Positions 36,529 through 45,596 of a DNA stretch of 47,782 nt are shown here, one piece after another. The stretch lies in NCBI GenBank assembly GCA_002722175.1, contig PBKU01000023.1:1-47782 (forward strand), read 5' to 3'. Numbering within the stretch: position 1 is the first letter of the stretch; every line of letters starts with the position of its first letter. This DNA comes from Magnetovibrio sp. (lineage in GTDB: Bacteria; Pseudomonadota; Alphaproteobacteria; Rhodospirillales; Casp-alpha2). The notes beneath the pieces were generated by a model, which worked only from the letters and a program-made list of their open reading frames with translations, had not been told where the DNA came from and did no database searches. The translations under genes and the position numbers were made by a program.

Positions 36529-36565
36529 CAATGCATATCTCTTGCGGTACTTAAGAGGGTGTTCG

Positions 36566-37354
36566 ATGCCAAAATTCGCCGCAAACTTAACATATCTTTT
36601 TCAAGAGTTGCCGCTAATGAAACGGTTTGAAGCTGCAAAAAACCATGGGTTTAGAGCAGTCGAATGCCAGTTTCCCTATGGATATAATTACCAATTGATA
36701 AGAAAAATATTGAAGAAAAAAGATCTTCGAATGGTTCTGATCAATGCTCCCGCCGGAAACTGGGAAAAAGGTGACCGGGGCCTTGCAGTAATTCCAGGAA
36801 AAGAAGTAGAGTTTCAAAGAACTGTTCAAGTTGCAGCAAAGGTCGCCCAAAAACTAGCTGCAAGCCATATTCATGTGATGGTGGGAAGACTGCCCCGTAA
36901 AGTGAATAGAAAAGATGGATTGAAAACGTTAATAACAAATTTAGAAAAAGCAGCAGATATATTTAATAACCATAAACAAAACTTATTGCTTGAGCCTCTT
37001 AATCCCAACGATTTTCCCGAGTATTTTCTGACTGAGTTATCTGACTCACTTGAAATAATAGATACTATAAACAAACCTAATGTTTTTCTTCAACTGGATA
37101 TCTATCATTGTCTCATGAGAGGGGACGACCCCTTTAAAATAATTCGGGAAAATTTAAACGTAATTTCACATATGCAGATTGCCGATTGCCCTGGGCGTCA
37201 TGAACCTGGTTCTGGAAATGGAAAAATTGACTTTTTGGAGTTGTTCACATTGATTGACAGCCTCAATTATAAAGGATGGATTGGTTGTGAGTATATTCCA
37301 AAAAAAACAACAAAAGGGAGTTTCAACTGGGCTAATGCATATGGAATCATTTGA
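36566..37354 (+). CDS. Hydroxypyruvate isomerase-like TIM-barrel protein
   Basis: 262-aa xylose-isomerase-like TIM barrel close to hydroxypyruvate isomerase (Hyi) and OtnI. It shows PKFAANLTYLFQELPLMKRFEAAKNHGFRAVECQFPY at the start, LINAPAGNWEKGDRGLAVIPGKEVEF, the metal-ligand region LLLEPLNPNDFPEYFL, LQLDIYHCLMRGDD, MQIADCPGRHEPGSGNGKIDF and the end GWIGCEYIPKKTT. It may interconvert hydroxypyruvate and tartronate semialdehyde or isomerise a related acid. The longer open frame from 36443 overlaps the transporter; the ATG at 36566 has AGAGGG about seven bases upstream and begins at the homologous residue. It is convergent with the GmhB-like gene, 37 bases away. Confidence 0.87.
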   Translation: MPKFAANLTYLFQELPLMKRFEAAKNHGFRAVECQFPYGYNYQLIRKILKKKDLRMVLINAPAGNWEKGDRGLAVIPGKEVEFQRTVQVAAKVAQKLAASHIHVMVGRLPRKVNRKDGLKTLITNLEKAADIFNNHKQNLLLEPLNPNDFPEYFLTELSDSLEIIDTINKPNVFLQLDIYHCLMRGDDPFKIIRENLNVISHMQIADCPGRHEPGSGNGKIDFLELFTLIDSLNYKGWIGCEYIPKKTTKGSFNWANAYGII

Positions 37355-37391
37355 ATTATCTATAGTTCTTCCATGTTACATGATACATTTA

Positions 37392-38066
37392 TTAGGTGGA
37401 AAGTATGGGTATAAGAGATGGCGCGTCTGCAATACTGCTTCCAATTCTTACACTGAATTTTTCGTTTTTACCAAATTGCAGTTCTACTTTTTCTTCTTCC
37501 TCGCTACCGTATCCTGTCAATACAAGCATTCCTCCGTTTAAACCGGCTTTTTGGCCGGCAATTAGATCTGTCGCCTTGTCGCCAATAATCCATGATGCAG
37601 ATAGGTCAATTGGCAACATTTCTGTTGCAGCAAAAAGCATCCCAGGGTTTGGTTTTCGCCAATGATGGTTTTTTGCGTTTAGTGGTGGTTTGGCAGCTTC
37701 ATGGTGCGGGCATGCAAAAACCGCATTAAAAAAACATCCTGATAAAGCAAGGTCGTTCATCATTTTTTCTTGTACTTTAATGAACTGAACCCAGCTAATC
37801 TTACCTCGGCCAATCCCGGACTGATTCGTTACTAAAATAACGGGGATTGCCCTTTTATTTGCTAGAGAAATAGTTTCGATTGCACCATCGCATAAATGGG
37901 TATCTTCCGATGAGTTGAGGTAATGAACTTCTTCGACTACAACACCATCACGATCTAAAAAAAGTGCCGGCCCATGGCGGGTTTTCTGCCCCTTGTTTAG
38001 GAGTTGTTGCCATTTACCATCTGCATCAATTTTTGCCCCGAAGGGTAGTTCCATCTTATTTTTCAT
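37392..38066 (-). CDS. GmhB-like HAD phosphatase (heptose bisphosphate type)
   Basis: 224-aa HAD-superfamily phosphatase. The nucleophile motif is LFLDRDGVV (D38, D40), then LVTNQSGIGRG, RKPNPGM (137-143) and IIGDKATD (160-167), all as in D-glycero-D-manno-heptose 1,7-bisphosphate 7-phosphatase. The zinc loop begins with C119 in ACPHHE, but the second cysteine pair of E. coli GmhB is replaced by NHHW just before RKP. Substrate is therefore uncertain: a heptose bisphosphate for LPS, or histidinol phosphate, are the family options. It lies 24 bases behind the glutaryl-CoA dehydrogenase gene on the same strand. An ATG five codons in is an alternative start. Confidence 0.84.
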   Translation of the reverse strand: MKNKMELPFGAKIDADGKWQQLLNKGQKTRHGPALFLDRDGVVVEEVHYLNSSEDTHLCDGAIETISLANKRAIPVILVTNQSGIGRGKISWVQFIKVQEKMMNDLALSGCFFNAVFACPHHEAAKPPLNAKNHHWRKPNPGMLFAATEMLPIDLSASWIIGDKATDLIAGQKAGLNGGMLVLTGYGSEEEEKVELQFGKNEKFSVRIGSSIADAPSLIPILST

Positions 38067-38090
38067 CGATTGTAGAGTATTCTCAGGCGC

Positions 38091-39284
38091 TTAAAAAAAG
38101 GCTTGAATTCCGGTTTGAGCTCGCCCTAGGATCAGAGAGTGAATATCATATGTTCCTTCATATGTGTTGACGGTCTCGAGATTAAGTAGATGGCGAATAA
38201 TATGATATTCATCAACAATTCCATTTCCACCGTGGATATCACGTGCCATGCGCGCAATAGCAAGGGCTTTGTCTGCAGAATTTCGCTTGACCAGCGAAAT
38301 ATTTTCAGGTGGGCACACCCCCTTGTCCAATAATCTTCCAACCCGAAGACAAGCTTGCAAGGCAAGGGTAATCTCAGTCTGCATATCCGCCAGTTTTTTT
38401 TGAACTAGTTGGGTAGCTGCCAATGGCCGTCCAAATTGATGGCGATCCAAGGCGTACTGCCTTGCTGCTTTCCAACAAAACTCTGCAGCTCCAATAGCGC
38501 CCCATGCTATCCCGTAACGGGCCTTGTTAAGACAGCTGAATGGTCCTTTTAATCCCTCAACATTAGGCAATAAGTTTGTTTCTGGCACAAATACATTATC
38601 CATAATAATCTGGCCTGTGACTGACGCACGAAGCGAAAATTTCCCTTCGATTTTCGGCGTGGAGAGGCCCCCCATGCCCCGTTCTAATATGAAGCCACGG
38701 ATAATTCCATTCAGTTTGGCCCAAACAAGAAAAATATCCGCAACTGGAGAATTTGAAATCCAAGTTTTATTCCCATTCAATAAGAAACCATTCTTAGTTT
38801 GTTTCGCACATGATTTCATACCGTTGACATCAGAACCATGGTTTGGTTCGGTGAGTCCAAAACAGCCTAAAAGTTGACCTGTTGCAAGTTTGGGAAGGTA
38901 TGTCTTTTTCTGCTCTTCACTCCCGTAAGTATAGACTGGATGCATTACGAGTGACGACTGCACACTTAACATGGAACGATAAGAGGAATCTACTCGCTCA
39001 ATTTCACGCGCAATGAGGCCATAGCACACATGGCTACCGCCCGCTCCACCATACTCGGCCGGAATGTTCGCACCTAATAATCCAAGAGAACCCATTTCTC
39101 TTACAATGTTGGAATCAAACTTTTCAGAACGAAATGCATCAATTACACGTGGCATTAGTTTTTCTTGTGCATAACTATTCGCGGTTGAACATACGATTTT
39201 CTCTTCATCCTTGAGCTGTTCATCTAATAAAAAGGGGTCGTCCCATTTAAATCCTGGTTTGTTTTCTTTCACTGATAATTCCAT
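38091..39284 (-). CDS. gcdH: Glutaryl-CoA dehydrogenase
   Basis: 397-aa FAD acyl-CoA dehydrogenase that oxidises and decarboxylates glutaryl-CoA to crotonyl-CoA in lysine and tryptophan breakdown. Family markers are [18 protein letters not shown] at the start, [50 protein letters not shown], and [21 protein letters not shown]. The end is [49 protein letters not shown], in which the YEGT glutamate is the catalytic base. The glutaryl-CoA type is clear from this C-terminus. It is upstream of the GmhB-like gene on the minus strand; no other lysine-degradation gene is nearby. Confidence 0.94.
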   Translation of the reverse strand: MELSVKENKPGFKWDDPFLLDEQLKDEEKIVCSTANSYAQEKLMPRVIDAFRSEKFDSNIVREMGSLGLLGANIPAEYGGAGGSHVCYGLIAREIERVDSSYRSMLSVQSSLVMHPVYTYGSEEQKKTYLPKLATGQLLGCFGLTEPNHGSDVNGMKSCAKQTKNGFLLNGNKTWISNSPVADIFLVWAKLNGIIRGFILERGMGGLSTPKIEGKFSLRASVTGQIIMDNVFVPETNLLPNVEGLKGPFSCLNKARYGIAWGAIGAAEFCWKAARQYALDRHQFGRPLAATQLVQKKLADMQTEITLALQACLRVGRLLDKGVCPPENISLVKRNSADKALAIARMARDIHGGNGIVDEYHIIRHLLNLETVNTYEGTYDIHSLILGRAQTGIQAFF

Positions 39285-39444
39285 TCAAAAATTAAAATAG
39301 CCTGTGGTTTACCTTTTTAAGGTTAAGTTAAAATCTCGAAATTTGACGTACATGCACGTAGTCATTCAAAGGATATGTTGGTAGATTTACTCATACCCAA
39401 AACTTTGTTATGATAAGTTTCCTTCCAATGAGCAGTGATTAAAA

Positions 39445-40626
39445 CTACTGACCCAAATATTCCGGGTCACCTTTTCGAAGCTGATGAAGCATAAAGTCTG
39501 AAATTTCAACCTGTTCAAAAATACTTTCACTCATTTCATCGTATAAAAGTAAGACCCCATGCTTTCTGTCCGGGAAAAGTCCACGAACATCGTTAATTAG
39601 CCGGATTTCGATAATCTTAGAAGACTCTTCTGTATCTTTGAAATTCCAACTGATCGAAAGATTTTCTTCGGCCGGCCCAGCTACTTGTACCAGAGACCTT
39701 TTTCTAATTTTTGTAGGCAAGCCAAATTCTTTACGAAGGTACTCTGCAACTATATTAAATTTTGAAGAATGAAACAGAGTATTTATTCGGTCGGTTTTTC
39801 CATTTCGATAACGAACAATAGCCTTGGTACCGCGATAAAGTAGGCTTTTTACGTCAAACACCGAAGTAAGTGAATCAGGCCAGTTAACTCCCTCAATGCA
39901 AATCCAATCATAGCCCGAACGTTCGCGAAAACACGATTTACCGCGTTCCTCTGAGCTGGGGCCAGAGTGACCGATAATGGGAAAACCTATCAAACTTGGA
40001 AAGCGTCTTATGATCTTTCCACGGCTATCTTGCGCTAAATACCAAGGAGTTTTTTTCTTGTTGCTAGAATTGTATGCAACTTTCTTTTTATCGGTGTTAA
40101 CTACGTCTTTTATTTGGGCCGTATCTTTTATTTTCGATGCATCGTTCATTCCATTGCCACGCCTTTGCTCAGGATCATTAGGTTGATCAAGACCTTTATT
40201 CCGAAACTGAAACGGTATTCCACCTATTTGCGTGGCATCAGGAGGCTTGGCATTTTGCCTAAAAAAATCTTCTGGATTTCCAGATTCTGGTTCAATAGTT
40301 TCATCAATATGGAGATTTAGTTCGGGAATTTCAAAATCAAAACCTGTTTTACTTTCAGAAGATCCATTTGACCTTCCTTTCGCGAACTGAATGGTCTGAT
40401 TACATGCAAAATATGATTTTGTTAAAGGGAAAACTGATCTTTTGCAAGTTGATAGCAATTGTGTCTTTTTATCTTTATTTATGTGAAGCACGGAAAACTG
40501 ATATGTTACATTAACTTTGCTATGAGAAGCGGCTTCAGCGAGAGAAAAAATATACGTTATCAGACAAATTGATATTCTGATTGCTAAAATAGTTAACAAA
40601 TTAATATCTTTCTGCATTATGATCAC
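39445..40626 (-). CDS. Exported protein of unknown function
   Basis: 393 aa. Residues about 8-33 (LLTILAIRISICLITYIFSLAEAA) form a signal peptide, so it is probably periplasmic or outer-envelope. A low-complexity, polar, lysine- and aspartate-rich stretch spans about 90-205. The C-terminal third (C-FRERSGYDWICIEGVNWPDSL, VFDVKSLLYRGTKAIVRYRNGKTDRINTLFHSSKFNIVAEYLRKEFG) looks like a compact alpha/beta domain with one cysteine pair. I recognise no family. The longest start is GTG 40626; ATG 40617 is as likely. It is divergent from the KdsC-like gene. Confidence 0.6.
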   Translation of the reverse strand: MIIMQKDINLLTILAIRISICLITYIFSLAEAASHSKVNVTYQFSVLHINKDKKTQLLSTCKRSVFPLTKSYFACNQTIQFAKGRSNGSSESKTGFDFEIPELNLHIDETIEPESGNPEDFFRQNAKPPDATQIGGIPFQFRNKGLDQPNDPEQRRGNGMNDASKIKDTAQIKDVVNTDKKKVAYNSSNKKKTPWYLAQDSRGKIIRRFPSLIGFPIIGHSGPSSEERGKSCFRERSGYDWICIEGVNWPDSLTSVFDVKSLLYRGTKAIVRYRNGKTDRINTLFHSSKFNIVAEYLRKEFGLPTKIRKRSLVQVAGPAEENLSISWNFKDTEESSKIIEIRLINDVRGLFPDRKHGVLLLYDEMSESIFEQVEISDFMLHQLRKGDPEYLGQ

Positions 40627-40705
40627 ACTATCCCTTGACCCGCTTGCGTTATCGTAGCATGGAGAAACAAAAGAGCCACCCTTAACGACTGAATTTGGTG
40701 TTCAA

Positions 40706-41200
40706 TTGATTAAAAATAAAAAACATGTCCTGTCAAAAATAAAGCTACTATCCCTGGACGTCGATGGAATACTAACTGATGGAGGACTTTATTATAATCA
40801 GGCCGGTGAAGTCACTCGTAAATTCAATGTTCGCGATGGAGTGGGTATTGAAAAAATACAAGAAGCGGGTGTGCGTGTGGCTATTATATCTGCGGGGACT
40901 TCAAGTTCGATTCTACATCGAGCTAAAAGACTAAAGATTTTTCATGTGCATACTGGTGTTAGGGATAAACTAAAAGTACTTCAAAATCTTTCAAAAAAAT
41001 TAAGCATAAGTTTCTCAAATATTGCCCACATGGGTGATGACCTGAACGACATCCATGTCATGAAAAAGGTTGGGTGCCCAATTACCGTAGCCGACGGTGT
41101 AGCAGAAGTAAAAAAGATAGCGTTAATCATTACTGACAAAAGCGGGGGAATGGGTGCAGTTAGAGAGATATGTGATCAGATTCTCAGACAAACCGCTTAA
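40706..41200 (+). CDS. KdsC-like HAD phosphatase
   Basis: 164-aa HAD-family phosphatase of the C0 type (KdsC/YrbI), which forms tetramers without a cap domain. Motif I is LLSLDVDGILTDGGLYY (D18, D20), with FNVRDGVGIEKIQEAGVRVAIISAGTSSSILHRAKRL, GVRDKLKVLQNLSKK and the metal loop MGDDLNDIHVMKKVGCPITVADG. The usual product is KDO from KDO 8-phosphate for lipopolysaccharide; closely related enzymes act on other keto-sugar phosphates. The start is TTG at 40706 without a good ribosome site. It is a single-gene unit, 198 bases before a lipoprotein gene. Confidence 0.87.
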   Translation: MIKNKKHVLSKIKLLSLDVDGILTDGGLYYNQAGEVTRKFNVRDGVGIEKIQEAGVRVAIISAGTSSSILHRAKRLKIFHVHTGVRDKLKVLQNLSKKLSISFSNIAHMGDDLNDIHVMKKVGCPITVADGVAEVKKIALIITDKSGGMGAVREICDQILRQTA

Positions 41201-41398
41201 ATTATATCTTCAGAGCAAAAATCTATTTTTAACACCCCGTAGCAATGAACGTGCTTCGGTAAAAAAAAGTACTGCCTATAACTATTTATTAGTAAATCTG
41301 CGTTAATAATTATTATGAACCTATAGTTTTTTGTGACGTTGCTGAGATAAAAGTTTAAATATCTGAGTTTTTTCATAATACAACTAATCTGCCAAAAA

Positions 41399-41725
41399 AT
41401 GAGCAAAGCTTTGCAAATGTCATTCCGGAAAATATTTGTAGTTTTATTAATAGTTTTAATGTGCGGCTGCACATGGCCAAGGCCTTATATAGCAGAAGAT
41501 AAAAGCTTAATGAGAAAAAGTCCGCACGGCACTAAAGACCTAGCGCCGCCTGAGAAAATTACTGTTTGTTATAACATAAAGGGTACTTCGCCAGAAGCCG
41601 TCAATCAGCTAGCAAGAGAGCGATGTTCAAGTTTTGGCAAGAAATTAGTTTTTTTTAAGCAATCAAGGGGTGGTTGCCCACTCCTAACCCCTATGGGTGC
41701 AATTTATCAATGTATTGACCAATAA
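41399..41725 (+). CDS. Small putative lipoprotein
   Basis: 108 aa (or 102 from the second ATG). The start (RKIFVVLLIVLMCGCTWPRPYIAEDK) is a signal with a lipobox-like MCGC, so it is probably lipid-anchored after cleavage at the last cysteine. The mature part carries about five more cysteines (VCYNIKG, ERCSSFGKK, GGCPLLTPMGAIYQCIDQ), suggesting disulfides. I recognise no family. It is followed, 51 bases on, by a glycine-zipper lipoprotein, so the two may be in one envelope-related transcript. Confidence 0.65.
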   Translation: MSKALQMSFRKIFVVLLIVLMCGCTWPRPYIAEDKSLMRKSPHGTKDLAPPEKITVCYNIKGTSPEAVNQLARERCSSFGKKLVFFKQSRGGCPLLTPMGAIYQCIDQ

Positions 41726-41776
41726 TAATCAACTGGTGTTTATAGGTTAATTCAGAATAGTGAAAGAGAGACTAAA

Positions 41777-42271
41777 ATGAAACGTATGACGATATTTTTC
41801 TTAGCTATCTTGGTTTTGGGGTCATCTGGGTGTTACAAAGACATGACTAGAAATCAACGTGATGTATTGGCCTTGGCGGCGGGGGCAGCGGCTGGTGGAT
41901 ACGTTGGTTCATTTTTTGGTGGTGGACAGGTGATGGAAATTTTATTTATGGGTGGCGGAGCGGCTGCAGGTGCCTTAACAGGCTATGCAATCAATCAACG
42001 GCTTCAAGCGGCCGATCGTGTGGCGTATGAGCAAACGATGGAACATGCGGTTGCGAATGGTGCGGCCGGTGAAGTTTTTAACTGGAAAAATCCTAAAACT
42101 GGCCACGGGGGATTTGTTCGCCCAACAAGTGATTTTATAGATTCCTCTGGAAGAACCTGTCGACGCTTTCGCACGGGTATTGCTTTTGAAGATGGTGTTG
42201 CAAGTGGAGGGGGTGCTGCGTGCCAGCAGAGTGACGGTTCCTGGAAGTTGTTGACTGATGATCTGGGTTGA
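41777..42271 (+). CDS. Glycine-zipper lipoprotein, 17-kDa surface antigen-like
   Basis: 164 aa. The signal MKRMTIFFLAILVLGSSGC ends in a lipobox (SSGC, cysteine 19). Next comes a glycine-zipper double membrane-like segment, LALAAGAAAGGYVGSFFGGGQVMEILFMGGGAAAGALTGYAI. The C-terminal domain (VFNWKNPKTGHGGFVRPT, SSGRTCRRFRTGI) is typical of the rickettsial 17-kDa antigen/RT0821 surface lipoprotein family. It is probably an outer-membrane lipoprotein; function in the family is unknown. GAAAGAGAG lies before the ATG. Preceded by another lipoprotein and followed 54 bases later by a membrane hydrolase. Confidence 0.82.
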   Translation: MKRMTIFFLAILVLGSSGCYKDMTRNQRDVLALAAGAAAGGYVGSFFGGGQVMEILFMGGGAAAGALTGYAINQRLQAADRVAYEQTMEHAVANGAAGEVFNWKNPKTGHGGFVRPTSDFIDSSGRTCRRFRTGIAFEDGVASGGGAACQQSDGSWKLLTDDLG

Positions 42272-42325
42272 TAAAAAGGTCAAATTTGTGTGAACTAGGA
42301 TAATAGGTTCGGGGGCAAAAAAATC

Positions 42326-43144
42326 TTGATTCAATTGGTTGCAACGTTGGTAGCCGGTTATATTGCTTTCATATTATTTTTATATTTTTTTCAAAGAAGG
42401 TTGATCTACAACCCGGGCCATGAAGTGGTCTCGCCATCTAATACCGTTACGCCTAATATGGATATTGTAACGACTAATACTGTTGACGGCGTCGAACTTA
42501 AATCTTGGTATCAGGATCCGAAATCATCAGGTGCGCAAACAATAATATATTTTCAGGGGAATGCAGGTACAATTGCCGATCGTGATGAAAAGATAAAAGC
42601 GTATCTTGAGGCAGGGTTTGGCGGTTGTCTTGTAGGTTATAGAGGTTTTGCAGGAAACGCTGGCAATCCATCTGAGCACGGCTTGTATAATGATGGCCGT
42701 TCGATACTTAATTTTCTCCGAGAAAGAAATCAGAAATCATCCAACTGGATATTTTATGGAGAAAGTCTTGGGACTGGGGTTGCAACACATCTTGCGGCTG
42801 AACTAGCTGAGCTGAAACAACCTATAGCAGCCCTCATCCTCGAAGCTCCTTATACTTCGATGGGTGATGTTGCAGCGCAGCATTACCCCTATATACCGTC
42901 GCGTAAACTTGTTCGGGAAAAATTCTCTTCGTTGGAAAAAATTCATAAAATTGATACTCCTTTATTAGTAATTCACGGAGAATTAGATTCTGTTATAAAG
43001 ATCGACCTTGGGAAAAGACTGTTTGCACTTGCAAAAGAACCAAAAAAAGCATTCTGGGTACCAGCTGCCCACCACAACGACCTATATTCGTTCGGAGCCT
43101 CGCAAGTGGTGTTGACGTTTCTAGAAGAGCATTTATCAGTCTAG
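42326..43144 (+). CDS. Membrane-anchored alpha/beta hydrolase (BEM46/ABHD13-like)
   Basis: 272-aa serine hydrolase. One hydrophobic helix near residues 3-22 (LVATLVAGYIAFILFLYFF) anchors it to the membrane. The oxyanion region is IIYFQGNAGTIADR, the nucleophile elbow is YGESLGTGVA, the acid lies in VIHGELDSVI, and the catalytic histidine in AAHHNDLY. This is the BEM46/ABHD13/17 layout; members are thioesterases or esterases, and the substrate here is unknown. The start is TTG at 42326, with GGGGG about ten bases upstream. It follows the surface lipoprotein gene by 54 bases. Confidence 0.87.
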   Translation: MIQLVATLVAGYIAFILFLYFFQRRLIYNPGHEVVSPSNTVTPNMDIVTTNTVDGVELKSWYQDPKSSGAQTIIYFQGNAGTIADRDEKIKAYLEAGFGGCLVGYRGFAGNAGNPSEHGLYNDGRSILNFLRERNQKSSNWIFYGESLGTGVATHLAAELAELKQPIAALILEAPYTSMGDVAAQHYPYIPSRKLVREKFSSLEKIHKIDTPLLVIHGELDSVIKIDLGKRLFALAKEPKKAFWVPAAHHNDLYSFGASQVVLTFLEEHLSV

Positions 43145-43327
43145 AATTACTAATATTTTTTTTCTTAGGTATGTATAATGAATTTCTTATCTCTATCTTC
43201 AATTTTTTATTTATTAGTCTATTGCCGGTTGCTTATGTTTTCGGCTTATATATAATAAACTGTCTGTTGTTGTTGTTTTTTTAATTTACACGCACTAGAA
43301 GTAAAATGAAAGCTGAATGGACACGTG

Positions 43328-43750
43328 ATGGCGCTAGAGTCTAGACCCTTACCTGCACAAAGCGTACAGCAGCCAGCCACTTCGCGAGTGGGGGTGGGGA
43401 ATAGAGTAACCTCACAAACGCAAATCGAGGTAGAGCAACTCGATTCGGGGTCTCCTATAAATTTTGATGCCTCTCCATCAAATCTCTATGATTCGCAGTC
43501 ACAATTTAACAAGGATCAAGAACCTCGCCAGCAGCCAGAACCTAATTTTTCACGCCTTTTTGTCACCAATAGTGAGGCATTCGCCAGGTTCTTTGAGCAA
43601 CCTGGAGAAATAGTGAAGACGGCCGAAAGGATTCAATTCCAGCGGAAAGATAAGTCCTCAGCGAGTGCTGTCAATATTTATGAAAATAATTACAATTTGA
43701 TAACCGGTGCGTTGGCAGTACGTGGGACTTCGCTAAGCTTAGTTTTGTAA
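43328..43750 (+). CDS. Hypothetical protein, disordered N-terminus
   Basis: 140 aa from the ATG (a GTG lies one codon earlier). The first 75 residues are rich in serine, glutamine and proline and look unstructured. The rest (FSRLFVTNSEAFARFFEQPGEIVKTAERIQFQRKDKSS) looks helical, and the end (YENNYNLITGALAVRGTSLSLVL) is hydrophobic. No signal peptide or family I recognise. Possible reasons for a C-terminal anchor-like tail include assembly into a larger structure, but nothing shows this. It is preceded by a 183-base gap and convergent with the methyltransferase gene. Confidence 0.5.
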   Translation: MALESRPLPAQSVQQPATSRVGVGNRVTSQTQIEVEQLDSGSPINFDASPSNLYDSQSQFNKDQEPRQQPEPNFSRLFVTNSEAFARFFEQPGEIVKTAERIQFQRKDKSSASAVNIYENNYNLITGALAVRGTSLSLVL

Positions 43751-43805
43751 CTCTTGGTAAGTAAATCTAGCTGGCGTCCAAGATATGTCCGTGCTCGTCT
43801 ATGGC

Positions 43806-44711
43806 CTAAAGCGAACGTTTCTGCGACTTGAAGTGCATCTTTAGTTCATAAAGTGCTTTGATATGATCGGGCCCAATTCCGCAACAGCCACCAATAACAG
43901 TCGCACCGGCATTCATCCATCTGGTTGCAAATTCTCTATATCGAATTGGTGTTAAATTAACGCGAAGTCTACTTATTTCCTTGTTTGCATTATCAAGTCC
44001 AGATTGTTGAGGAGGGAATGCATTAGCATAAACCCCAATAAACCTCACTGTAGTCAGTTTTTTTGCTAACAGTATAGCAGGCTCCATAACTTCCGGTTGA
44101 CTGCAGTTAAATAAAATCGCTTCAGGTTTTTTATCCTCAATATATTCAAGTATTTTTTCGAGAGCTTCACCTGAGCGTAAATGCGGTGATCTACGCTCAT
44201 ACGTATCGTCTTCAAGAGTAATACTCACCCAGATTGGTTTTTCACTGTCGCAAAAAAACCTTATAAAGGCTTTCACCTCTTCAAGACTAGCCATTGTTTC
44301 GGCAAGGACAAGATCGCAGAAAGGTAAAAGGTTATCTTTAAACACGGCAAGCATTTTAGGTGCTAAATCTGGATTAAATCTTTCCGGAAGATATGAACCA
44401 AACATTGGTGGTATGCTTGCAGCAATACGTACATTTTTCGAAGCCCCCTTTTTTGCTTCCAGCGCTAGTTTTCCAGATTTTTGAAGAAGGTCAGGGCCAT
44501 TTTTTTGGAAACGTTGAGCTCCAATATGAAATGGAACAACCGCATATGAGTTTGTAGTGATTATATCAGCGCCTGCCTCAATAAAGTCGTTGTGAGCCTT
44601 TAAAACAAATTCTGGTTTTTGCATTAACGCCAATGCAGACCATTCCGGCTGATTAAAAGGTGCACCCAGAGATTCAAGGTGCCTTCCAGTTCCACCGTCA
44701 AGAATTATCAC
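43806..44711 (-). CDS. Homocysteine S-methyltransferase family protein
   Basis: 301-aa zinc-dependent methyltransferase with the Hcy-binding TIM barrel. It starts IILDGGTGRHLESLGAP. The three zinc cysteines are C203 (FNCSQPE) and C276-C277 (IGGCCGIGPDHI). GADIITTNSYAV is the homocysteine-site segment. Members such as MmuM use S-methylmethionine or betaine to turn homocysteine into methionine; the methyl donor here cannot be told. With MetY elsewhere in the window it could act in methionine supply. It is a single gene, convergent with the small hypothetical gene and divergent from the LysE exporter gene. Confidence 0.9.
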   Translation of the reverse strand: MIILDGGTGRHLESLGAPFNQPEWSALALMQKPEFVLKAHNDFIEAGADIITTNSYAVVPFHIGAQRFQKNGPDLLQKSGKLALEAKKGASKNVRIAASIPPMFGSYLPERFNPDLAPKMLAVFKDNLLPFCDLVLAETMASLEEVKAFIRFFCDSEKPIWVSITLEDDTYERRSPHLRSGEALEKILEYIEDKKPEAILFNCSQPEVMEPAILLAKKLTTVRFIGVYANAFPPQQSGLDNANKEISRLRVNLTPIRYREFATRWMNAGATVIGGCCGIGPDHIKALYELKMHFKSQKRSL

Positions 44712-44917
44712 GATTACTATTCCCCAACTGTAAAAGATATACTAAAGTTTTTCGAGCTTGAGTATCGGTATGAATTTTTTACCATTTTGAGATAATAAAC
44801 TAACAAAAAACATCAAGACAAGATGGAAACAAGGGTGTCTGTCTTATTGCAACGGCTTCTATTCTGTCGATATTAATTTGCTTAACAACCCGCAGACTGT
44901 ATGAAATTTATAAAAAC

Positions 44918-45526
44918 ATGGATTTTCTCTCCTGGTTTCAGCTTTCAATTGTTTGTCTGTTGGGTGCAATGTCCCCAGGACCAAGCCTCAGTATAATCGT
45001 TCACAACACGGTTTCGGGTGGATATTTGCAGGGTATAATGACAAGTGTAGGACATGGGCTAGGAATTGCTATCTATGCGCTTGGCGCCGTTTCCGGTTTA
45101 ACTATAATTCTTGAAAACAAGCCAGAGCTTTTTTTTATAGTAAATATTCTTGGAGCAATATTTCTCGGGTTTCTCGGTATTAAGCTAATAAAGAAAAGCT
45201 TTACAAAAAACAAAAATAAGCCCCAGCCTCTTAATCGCCAAAAAATAGGAGGTTTTTTCGAGGGACTTACTATCGCATTAATAAATCCGAAGGTTGCAGC
45301 CTTTTTTCTTGCCCTGTTTAGTCAATACCTTAAACCTGACGCAATTTTACTAGAAAAGACTGTTATGGTTGCTACGGCAGGTACGATTGATGCATTATGG
45401 TACATGCTTGTTACCATCTCACTTAATCAAACTGCCATTTCTTGGCTGCAGGAACATTCTGGGCTATTTGATCTAACAATGGGCTCAGTCTTGCTTATTT
45501 TCGCTGTTAGTCTTCTGTGGTATTAG
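44918..45526 (+). CDS. LysE-family amino acid exporter
   Basis: 202-aa inner-membrane protein, the normal length for the LysE/RhtB family, with about six hydrophobic segments. It contains the family start LLGAMSPGPSLSIIVHNTVSGGYLQGIMTSVGHGLGIAIYA, then ILGAIFLGFLGIKLIKKSF and the mid-loop GFFEGLTIALINPKVAAFFLALFSQYL. Members export amino acids such as lysine, homoserine or threonine; the substrate is unknown. The ATG at 44918 has no obvious ribosome site. It is convergent with the antiporter gene (70-base gap). Confidence 0.89.
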   Translation: MDFLSWFQLSIVCLLGAMSPGPSLSIIVHNTVSGGYLQGIMTSVGHGLGIAIYALGAVSGLTIILENKPELFFIVNILGAIFLGFLGIKLIKKSFTKNKNKPQPLNRQKIGGFFEGLTIALINPKVAAFFLALFSQYLKPDAILLEKTVMVATAGTIDALWYMLVTISLNQTAISWLQEHSGLFDLTMGSVLLIFAVSLLWY

Positions 45527-45596
45527 GTAGAGCCTTCCACGTAGATATTTTCTGAGATTATGGTTCAGATAAGGATTGAATAACAATAATTATATA

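Noticed and set aside
36443..36565. N-terminal extension of the isomerase-like frame over the transporter end
   Set aside because: It is an overlap shadow of the EamA gene; homology and a ribosome site support the start at 36566.
41241..41270. CCGTAGCA/TGCTTCGG hairpin after the KdsC-like gene
   Set aside because: Followed by an A-run rather than a T-run on the coding strand, so it does not fit an intrinsic terminator there.
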